Shown: positions 54,596-61,156 of the stretch, piece by piece
Numbering within the stretch: the stretch's first letter is position 1
Layout: each line of letters starts with the position of its first letter
NCBI GenBank assembly: GCA_963830175.1
Contig: CAWHKV010000006.1
Location: 62,001-126,000 of the forward strand
Source of the DNA: JBBRBB01 sp963830175
Lineage (GTDB): Bacteria; Bacteroidota; Bacteroidia; Chitinophagales; Chitinophagaceae
DNA: 64,000 bases
Reading direction: 5' to 3'
Notes under the pieces: model-generated
The model's database searches: none
Seen by the model: the letters and a program-made list of their open reading frames with translations, nothing else
Told to the model about the DNA's origin: nothing
Program-made: the position numbers and the translations under genes

Positions 54596-54679
54596 GCCCG
54601 GATGGCGGAATTGGTAGACGCGCCAGACTCAAAATCTGGTATCAGCAATGATGTGCAGGTTCGATTCCTGTTCCGGGCA
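54596..54679 (+). tRNA. tRNA-Leu (anticodon CAA)
   Basis: 84 nt. Acceptor stem GCCCGGA / TCCGGGC with discriminator A at 54679. Anticodon stem CCAGA / TCTGG encloses CTCAAAA, so the anticodon is CAA. The long variable arm (TATCAGCAATGATG region) and the T arm GCAGGTTCGATTCCTGT confirm a class II tRNA. The CCA end is not encoded. Confidence 0.97.
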
Positions 54680-54681
54680 CA

Positions 54682-54707
54682 AGCCGCACAATCGTGTGGC
54701 TTTTTTT
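54682..54707 (+). terminator. Terminator after tRNA-Leu
   Basis: AGC-CACA / TGTG-GCT stem with a small bulge, followed by seven T. It starts 3 bp after the tRNA. Confidence 0.65.
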
Positions 54708-54733
54708 ATATACTTTGCTTTAAATAGATATTT

Positions 54734-55740
54734 ATGACTAATTATTCTCCGGCTGCTGACAGGTATACTGAAATGAAATATAACAGGTGTGGTAACAGTG
54801 GTTTATTACTACCAGCATTATCACTTGGCTTATGGCATAACTTCGGATCTGTTGATACTTTTGAAAATGGCCGAGGCATTATTTGGCGCGCTTTTGACCG
54901 TGGAATTACACATTTTGACCTCGCAAATAATTATGGTCCATTACCGGGTTCAGCAGAAGAGAATTTTGGAACAATCCTTAAAAAAGATTTTCATGGCAAC
55001 CTGCGGGATGAATTAATTATTTCGTCGAAAGCCGGTTACTTAATGTGGCCGGCCCATATGGTGAATGGGGTTCAAGAAAATACCTGGTAGCCAGTTGCGA
55101 TCAAAGTCTCAAAAGAATGGGATTAGAGTATGTAGATATTTTTTATTCTCACCGACCCGATCCCAACACACCTGTAGAAGAAACCATGATGGCGCTTGAT
55201 GCCATTGTTCGTGCAGGCAAAGCCTTGTATGTGGGATTATCTAATTATTCTGCAGATGAAACTAAAAAGGCTATAAAGATTTTAAAGGATTTAGGTACAC
55301 CCTGTTTAATCCATCAGCCAAAATATTCAATGTTTGAAAGATGGGTTGAGGGAGGTTTGCTGGATGTATTGGAAAACAATGGAGTGGGTTGTATACCTTT
55401 TTCGCCACTCGCGCAAGGTATGTTAACAGACAGGTATCTGAAAGGAATTCCAGAAGATTCGAGGGCCGCAAAATCAACAGGTTTTTTACAGGCAGATGAA
55501 ATTACAGAAGAAAAAATAAATAAAATAAAAGCCTTGAATAGCCTGGCAAAAGACAGAAACCAATCTCTTGCTCAAATGGCTATAGCCTGGCTATTAAAAG
55601 ATAATAGAATTACTTCTGTTTTAGTTGGGGCAAGTTCTGTTAGGCAACTGGATAATAATATTGATGCCCTAAATAACCTGGAATTTTCTAAGGATGAATT
55701 GAAAAAAATTGAGGAAATATTAAAAGAAGATCAGCGATGA
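54734..55740 (+). pseudogene. YghZ-like aldo/keto reductase, split by a one-base deletion
   Basis: The first frame (54734-55090) encodes MKYNRCGNSGLLLPALSLGL and ITHFDLANNYGPLPGSAEENF, with the catalytic Asp/Tyr region of aldo/keto reductases, and breaks after AGYLMWP. The second frame (55045-55740) continues SRKYLVASCDQSLKRMGLEY, VDIFYSHRPDPNTPVEETM and LAQMAIAWLLKDNRITSVLVG. Adding one G to the GG at 55051-55052 restores MWPGPYGEWGSRKYL, closely matching E. coli YghZ (L-glyceraldehyde 3-phosphate reductase) throughout. The complete enzyme would be about 335 residues, NADPH-dependent, cytoplasmic. It overlaps the convergent rpiA by 10 bp. Probably an assembly error. Confidence 0.88.
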
Positions 55741-56411
55741 TTATTATACAACAGTTTTACTAAACCATTGTTTTGCGCCAGTACTACAAGATGCACCAAA
55801 CTGCTGTGGAACAAACCCGTTTCAATTACACCGGGTATAGTTTTTAAATGCGCATTTACTTCATTTACCTGGGTTATGTTTGTGTACTTGCAGTCTAAAA
55901 TATAATTACCATTATCTGTTTCATAAATACCCTGTTCATTTCTTCTCAACTGGCAATTGCAACCGGTTGACTCAATGTGTTTAATAGTTGCATCAATACC
56001 GAATGGTAAAACCTCTACGGGAAGGGGCGATCTGCCCAACACATGAACTGCCTTCGATTCGTCAGCTATTATAATTGTTTGCTTACTATTATATGCAACC
56101 ATTTTTTCACGGAAAAGGGCACCACCCCCACCCTTCAACAGGTTTAGCTGATCATCAATTTCATCCGCCCCATCAATGGTTAAATCAATTATTCCAATTA
56201 AAGGCTGGAGAGAAATCCCTGCCTTTTCTGCTTTTATAGTAGTTTGTTTAGATGTGCAAACTGCAGAAATGTTCAACCCTTGTTTAACAAGCATTGCAAT
56301 TTTATCAATTGCAAAAGCAACTGTAGAACCGGTGCCCAAACCTACTACCATACCATCTTTAATAAATTCTACAGCTCGCTCTGCGGCAGCTCTTTTCAAT
56401 TGTTCAAGCAT
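55731..56411 (-). CDS. rpiA: Ribose-5-phosphate isomerase A
   Basis: 226 residues, typical length. Family motifs are intact: VGLGTGSTVAFAIDK, DLTIDGADEIDDQLNLLKGGGGALFREKMVA (catalytic Asp, Glu and Lys) and SPLPVEVLPFG. It interconverts ribose 5-phosphate and ribulose 5-phosphate in the pentose phosphate pathway. The 3' end overlaps the convergent aldo/keto reductase by 10 bp. Confidence 0.96.
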   Translation of the reverse strand: MLEQLKRAAAERAVEFIKDGMVVGLGTGSTVAFAIDKIAMLVKQGLNISAVCTSKQTTIKAEKAGISLQPLIGIIDLTIDGADEIDDQLNLLKGGGGALFREKMVAYNSKQTIIIADESKAVHVLGRSPLPVEVLPFGIDATIKHIESTGCNCQLRRNEQGIYETDNGNYILDCKYTNITQVNEVNAHLKTIPGVIETGLFHSSLVHLVVLAQNNGLVKLLYNNHR

Positions 56412-56445
56412 GGAAATTCAAAATTTTCTTAGTAAAATTAGGTTA

Positions 56446-56470
56446 TAAAAAAACCCGGCAAGCCGGGTTT
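56446..56470 (-). terminator. Rho-independent terminator of the small membrane protein gene
   Basis: The stem AAACCCGGC / GCCGGGTTT with a 2-base loop, read on the minus strand and followed by a run of T. It lies 22 bp past the stop at 56492 and upstream of rpiA. Confidence 0.85.
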
Positions 56471-56491
56471 AAATGATGTGTATAATATTAC

Positions 56492-56728
56492 TCATGCATC
56501 TTTTCTGCCACCACCTCTCATTAATGCCACAAGCAAAAGAATAAAGACTGCTACACCTACCACCCAAACCCATGGAGATGCAAAAAATCCACCTCCATCA
56601 GCATCAATATCAACATCTATTTTTTCAGCATCCTGGGCAAATGCCATTACTGAAACAAAAAGGGAAAATAGAACCATGGAAATCTTTTGAATAAATGCCG
56701 GGGGTGTAAAAGATGATTGCTTTTTCAT
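56492..56728 (-). CDS. Small exported/membrane protein, 78 residues, unknown
   Basis: N-terminal hydrophobic stretch ISMVLFSLFVSVMAFAQ reads as a cleavable signal. It is followed by an acidic piece DAEKIDVDIDADGGG, then one helix (WVWVVGVAVFILLLVALMRGG) and a short Gly/Arg tail. Gene-sized in its own transcript with a terminator. It lies 80 bp after the cyclase gene on the same strand, so partial read-through from that operon is possible. Function unknown. Confidence 0.6.
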   Translation of the reverse strand: MKKQSSFTPPAFIQKISMVLFSLFVSVMAFAQDAEKIDVDIDADGGGFFASPWVWVVGVAVFILLLVALMRGGGRKDA

Positions 56729-56808
56729 GATATTATTTTTAAATTATTAATATATAACCCTACCAAATAATCATGCCAAAACTAAATTTTAACCAGCCTG
56801 TAGATAAA

Positions 56809-57888
56809 TTATAAACGAAGTGAAAATAATTCAAGTTCATGGGCTTTTCCTTTCAATTCAACTTTGCCAAGGCTTTGCATTTGCCAGTCTTTAAGGTCTG
56901 AGTTATCTGCAAATTCTTTTGATACAATAAATTTTTTATTAAGTTCACTACAGGCACTTCTTATACGGGCAGTGGTATTCATTGTGTCGCCGCTCATGGC
57001 AAGGTCTTTTTTAATAACCCCAATTTCTCCTACAGTAACATCCCCTACATGAATACCAACTCTAAACTCCGGAACCTCACCTTCATATTTTCGCCTGAAT
57101 GTTTCACTATTTTTTTGAAGGTTTTTACGTGCCTCAATTAACGCCTTCATGCATTTGGAAGTATTTTTCTTATTGAATGGCCAGCTTACTACAATTTCAT
57201 CCCCTACGTATTGGTAAATTCTTCCATTGTATTCTATCAGGGCATTGGAAATATGATAAATGAATTCCCTGATGAATTTGAAGTATAAAACATTTCCTAG
57301 TTTTTCGGCAATAGGTGTTGAATCTTTCAAATCAATAAACATTACAATTCGCTTTTCAACCTTTGGATTCACATATTTTCCAAAAAGAATATCAACAAAA
57401 ACACCAGGCGAATATTTCTCATTAATTTCTATAATTAACTGTGTTATTACAAAAAGAACAAGCCAGTAAATAAGTTTTTGCGCCAATGTTTCTACATCAA
57501 ATATTTCCCAATAAAATTGGTGGAAAGATTCGTTTAGGGGCAGGCCCAGTAACGAAATAGAGTTAACCGCATAAAGCAGCATATTAATAAAAAAAGCCGC
57601 AACAATCAGTATTAAACTTTTTACTAAAAAACCAACCCATAGATAGAAGTTCCTAAAAATTCTCCGTAAAACTGTTACCAATAAATAACCCATTATCATA
57701 CTCATTAAAAAAAGAATAACCTCCCGCAATAACACCGAAGCAAATTCTGCCCTTGCAGGAAGCACATTAAAAAAAGCAACTATAATGGTATCAGTCAGGG
57801 TCCAGAAAAGCGCAATGAACAATACCGTTCTAAAACGGTACTTTCTTACCATACTTATTTTGGAAAATATTCCTTTGGCGAGTTTCAT
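56809..57888 (-). CDS. Membrane-anchored class III nucleotide cyclase with atypical base-selecting residues
   Basis: 359 residues. Residues about 20-155 form four membrane helices; the cyclase domain is 178-359. Catalytic features are intact: metal-binding D186 (MFIDLKDST) and D230 (QYVGDEIVVSW), and transition-state N304 and R308 (GDTMNTTAR). The residue three before the GD motif is Gln226 rather than the adenine-selecting Lys. The position seven before the conserved Asn is Ala297 rather than Asp. Purine specificity is therefore uncertain. The start codon overlaps the ppk1 stop by 4 bp (ATGA), so translation is coupled. Next upstream are PPK1 and an HD-PycTM protein, which makes cyclic nucleotide signalling to a membrane effector plausible. 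Confidence 0.9.
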   Translation of the reverse strand: MKLAKGIFSKISMVRKYRFRTVLFIALFWTLTDTIIVAFFNVLPARAEFASVLLREVILFLMSMIMGYLLVTVLRRIFRNFYLWVGFLVKSLILIVAAFFINMLLYAVNSISLLGLPLNESFHQFYWEIFDVETLAQKLIYWLVLFVITQLIIEINEKYSPGVFVDILFGKYVNPKVEKRIVMFIDLKDSTPIAEKLGNVLYFKFIREFIYHISNALIEYNGRIYQYVGDEIVVSWPFNKKNTSKCMKALIEARKNLQKNSETFRRKYEGEVPEFRVGIHVGDVTVGEIGVIKKDLAMSGDTMNTTARIRSACSELNKKFIVSKEFADNSDLKDWQMQSLGKVELKGKAHELELFSLRL

Positions 57889-59942
57889 AGTTTTTCCTGC
57901 AGGTATTGATAAATAGTTTGCTGCGCATTTATTTTCGCTTCACCGTTTTGAACGGGATGGTGATCGAGGTTGGCGGAAAGTTCAACCATCTTATCATTAT
58001 CCTGCCACTGAATTTCAAAATAATCTATTAGCTCCTTGCGGCATCCCATATTATAAATCGGTACACAAACTTCTATACGGCTGTGTAAATTTCTATTCAT
58101 CCAATCAGCAGATCCCATAATTACTTCAGCAGTATCTCCTGCACCAAAAATAAATAAGCGGGTATGTTCAAGGTGCCTGTCAACTAAACGCTTAACGGTT
58201 ATGTTATCGCTAATGCCCGGTACACAAGGCATAAGGCAACATACACTTCGAATAATTAATTGCACCTTAACACCTGCCTGGCTCGCCTTATATAGCAGAT
58301 TAATCATGTGCTGTTCTTCCAGATTATTAAATTTTAACCTGATGAGTGCATCTTCTCCTAATGCAGCTTTGCTTATTTCGCTTTCTATAAGGCTCTCGAA
58401 CTTATCGTTCATATTAAATTGAGAAACCAACAATTTTTCAAAATGAACTTTGTTGGTAGCAGCATCTTTTTCCTTTCTCTTTTTTAAGATCTGGAATAAC
58501 TTGTATAATTCTGTGGTGATGGCCGGATCTGTTGTCATTAACACGTGATCAGTATAAAATTGGGCCGTAATCTCATTAAAATTTCCCGTGCTTAATATGG
58601 CATATGATAAGGTTTGCAGACCAGATTGTTTTTTAATGATAGCAATCTTACTATGCACTTTTATTTCAGGAATGCTATAAATGATTTTTATTCCAGCCTC
58701 TTTCATCTGGCGGCTCCAGCGAATATTGTTTTCTTCATCGAACCTGGCTTTTAATTCAATGAAGGCAGTTACATTCTTTCCATTCTTTGCTGCACTTATC
58801 AATGCATTTACAATGTGCGATTCTGCGGCCACGCGGTAAAGGGTTATATAAATATCAGTAACGGCACTATCTACAGCCGCCTGGTTAAAAAAGGAAAGAA
58901 CAGGATTGTAAGAATGATATGGCAAATGAAGTAAAACGTCCTGTTGATTAAGTACATTAAAAATGTCGCCACACTCCATTAGCTTAACTGATGAAATTGG
59001 TTTCCATTTTTCATATTTCAAGCCCTTATTAAAATGCGGAAATTCCATCAGGTCTTTTAAGTTGTGATAGTGATCACCCGCAAACATTTCTTCGAACTTT
59101 AAATCGAAGGTCGAGGCTAAAAAAAGCTGCACATTGCGGGGCATACCATTCTCATACAGGAACCTTGACGGGGCACCAAAATCCCTTTTCTTTAATTGTT
59201 TTTCTATCTTTTGCAAAAGGTTACCACTATATTCTATATCAAGGTGCATTTCTGCATCCCTGTTAAATTTAATTCCATACACACCCTGTATCTCCATGCC
59301 CGGAAAAAGGCAACTTAAGTTTTCCCGAATTATGTCATCAATAAATATTACATACTCGTTTCCTTCTACCGGTGACAGGCAAAAGAAGCGGGGCAATTTA
59401 TCTGATGGAATATTAACGATGGCATTATTGAAAGTGGTATGATCAGCATCTTTTAAGGTAACTACCAGATACAACTTATTATTTTCTGGTATGAATTGTT
59501 GCCCGGTATCACCCTGTAAAAATAACGGTTGAATAAAAGAAAGAACTTTAGACAAAAACAATTCTCTAATCTCTCTTTTATGTTCTTCGCGGATGGGTGT
59601 ATTGTAATAAAAAATTATTCCGTTTTCTTTTAGTCCGGGTATGATTTCACTTTTTAAAATAGAACCAAAAATGTTCAGCTGCCTGTTTACTTCCGTTTGA
59701 ATTTTATTTGGGATATCATCATTTATCCAGGCATTTATCTGCAGTTGCGTTTTGCGGTTTAATTTAGAAATGGCCAGGGTATTAGGGTAACGCACCCTGA
59801 AAAATTCATCAAGATTGGAGGAAAAAATGGCTAAAAATTTCAATCTTTCAAACAGGGGAACTTCTTTATTAGCTGCCTCCTGTAAAACCCTAAAATTAAA
59901 TCCTAACCAGCTTAGTTCGCGGTTATAAAACATATTGATCAT
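57885..59942 (-). CDS. ppk1: Polyphosphate kinase 1
   Basis: 685 residues, normal for the family. N domain FYNRELSWLGFNFRVLQEA; middle and head domains; catalytic C1/C2 domains with DIYITLYRVAAESHIVNALISAA, the phosphorylated His430 in IPEIKVHSKIAII, STGNFNE, and the second His593 in LEHTRLFIF. It makes polyphosphate from ATP reversibly, peripheral to the membrane. It overlaps the HD-PycTM gene (ATGA, 4 bp) on one side and the cyclase gene (4 bp) on the other, which forces coordinated expression of all three. Confidence 0.95.
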   Translation of the reverse strand: MINMFYNRELSWLGFNFRVLQEAANKEVPLFERLKFLAIFSSNLDEFFRVRYPNTLAISKLNRKTQLQINAWINDDIPNKIQTEVNRQLNIFGSILKSEIIPGLKENGIIFYYNTPIREEHKREIRELFLSKVLSFIQPLFLQGDTGQQFIPENNKLYLVVTLKDADHTTFNNAIVNIPSDKLPRFFCLSPVEGNEYVIFIDDIIRENLSCLFPGMEIQGVYGIKFNRDAEMHLDIEYSGNLLQKIEKQLKKRDFGAPSRFLYENGMPRNVQLFLASTFDLKFEEMFAGDHYHNLKDLMEFPHFNKGLKYEKWKPISSVKLMECGDIFNVLNQQDVLLHLPYHSYNPVLSFFNQAAVDSAVTDIYITLYRVAAESHIVNALISAAKNGKNVTAFIELKARFDEENNIRWSRQMKEAGIKIIYSIPEIKVHSKIAIIKKQSGLQTLSYAILSTGNFNEITAQFYTDHVLMTTDPAITTELYKLFQILKKRKEKDAATNKVHFEKLLVSQFNMNDKFESLIESEISKAALGEDALIRLKFNNLEEQHMINLLYKASQAGVKVQLIIRSVCCLMPCVPGISDNITVKRLVDRHLEHTRLFIFGAGDTAEVIMGSADWMNRNLHSRIEVCVPIYNMGCRKELIDYFEIQWQDNDKMVELSANLDHHPVQNGEAKINAQQTIYQYLQEKL

Positions 59943-61147
59943 TTAAAAGGAAATACTGAAGAGGAATTGCCATTTTTTGAATCTTCCATAATAACGGCAA
60001 TTGTAAAAGCAATCACTGAAACGATAATACCAATCATGAAGATGTAATAGGCAAGCCTTATTAGTTTATACTTTCTTCCTAACACAACACCTAAAAGGTA
60101 AATGTCTTTAATGAGTGTGCCATAGAGGTAATCGGGATCTTTCATCATCTGGCGCATGGCGATATCGTAATGCTCAAAATTGGTTTTATGAAAGTTACCA
60201 AAGAATAAAAGATTAACTTTTTTATCTAACAGGTCCTGCTCAGTAAAAGTTCCTTCACTTATTTTAGGCCTGGTAGCCAAAATTGAAATTACTATGGTTG
60301 TTACTGCTGATGCAAGAAAAATAATGGTAGGTATGGTTAAATAAGTTTCCTCCTGTAGTTTTCTCATTAAAACACCGAGTATTACAGAAATAATAATGGC
60401 ATTAACGGAGATTAAAATATTAGCCTTATTATCTGCCATATCACTCAACTTTAAATGATTTTCTGAAGTAAGCCGCAACATAGTTTGGATACCTTTTGTG
60501 GTTAGACTGTTGGCATCATCTATTTTAAGATCTTCAGTAAACTGCTCTTCTTTTTCAGTAACCTTCTTTTCGAGTCGAATAATGTTTTCCTGCTTTTTTT
60601 CATTCAATTGCTTTTGCGCATAATTTGTAAAGAACTGGTGAGCCTTAAGTAGATCAAGGGTTTTATGATTATACAAGGTTTTATCCATTTTTCCCTCTCT
60701 AAGAATATATTCCTTGTAAACTTTCTTATTCGTTTTTTTAAATTCTTTCGTACCTAAATGAAAAGTATCGGCATCACATATAATTTCCTGTAAAAGATTT
60801 GACGGATTCCGTGGATTTTTTGTGGCGAGAATGCATTTTTCGATCTCCTTAATTAAATCCTCATCCTTTGTATAATCAACCATAAAATTGCGCATAATCT
60901 CTGCGCTTTTATCCTCATGTTTTTTCGGCTCTACAAATAAGTGTCCCGTATCGTGAAACCATGCCGCCACGAAAAGTATAAGCATATCATTTTCGCTTAG
61001 GTTATAATGGGCAGCAATTTCTTTGGTTCTTTCAACAACTTTTTTTGTATGCTGAAGGTTGTGAAATAATAAGTTTGGTGCGTTTGTTTTATCAAATAAA
61101 CCCACCACATAATTTTCAGCCTTTTTATATATGATACTGTTATCCAT
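59939..61147 (-). CDS. HD-domain phosphohydrolase fused to Pycsar-effector (PycTM, former DUF5706) membrane module
   Basis: 402 residues. Residues 15-175 form an HD domain: H33 in LQHTKKVVERTKEI, H65-D66 in AAWFHDTGHL, and a later Asp in CDADTFHLGTKEF. A coiled-coil linker spans about 175-212. The membrane module begins LRLTSENHLKLSDMADNKA, then NILISVNAIIISVILGVL, a second helix at 272-292, and a last helix at about 363-387. That module is the PycTM domain of cyclic-pyrimidine anti-phage (Pycsar) systems. In those systems a cyclic nucleotide triggers membrane damage. Here it carries an HD domain that could degrade a nucleotide. The gene is 9 bp downstream of the metallophosphoesterase-BamA gene and overlaps ppk1. 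Confidence 0.9.
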   Translation of the reverse strand: MDNSIIYKKAENYVVGLFDKTNAPNLLFHNLQHTKKVVERTKEIAAHYNLSENDMLILFVAAWFHDTGHLFVEPKKHEDKSAEIMRNFMVDYTKDEDLIKEIEKCILATKNPRNPSNLLQEIICDADTFHLGTKEFKKTNKKVYKEYILREGKMDKTLYNHKTLDLLKAHQFFTNYAQKQLNEKKQENIIRLEKKVTEKEEQFTEDLKIDDANSLTTKGIQTMLRLTSENHLKLSDMADNKANILISVNAIIISVILGVLMRKLQEETYLTIPTIIFLASAVTTIVISILATRPKISEGTFTEQDLLDKKVNLLFFGNFHKTNFEHYDIAMRQMMKDPDYLYGTLIKDIYLLGVVLGRKYKLIRLAYYIFMIGIIVSVIAFTIAVIMEDSKNGNSSSVFPFK

Positions 61148-61156
61148 ATAATGATT

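Noticed and set aside
54403..54648. N-terminal extension of the FKBP reading frame to 54648
   Set aside because: It would be translated from the antisense of tRNA-Leu and adds residues foreign to FKBP/SlyD; ATG 54402 gives the family start.
56809..61147. Calling the operon a standard Pycsar system
   Set aside because: Standard Pycsar is a soluble or simple cyclase with a direct PycTM partner. Here the cyclase is membrane-bound, ppk1 is between the genes and the effector is fused to HD. A housekeeping role is equally possible.
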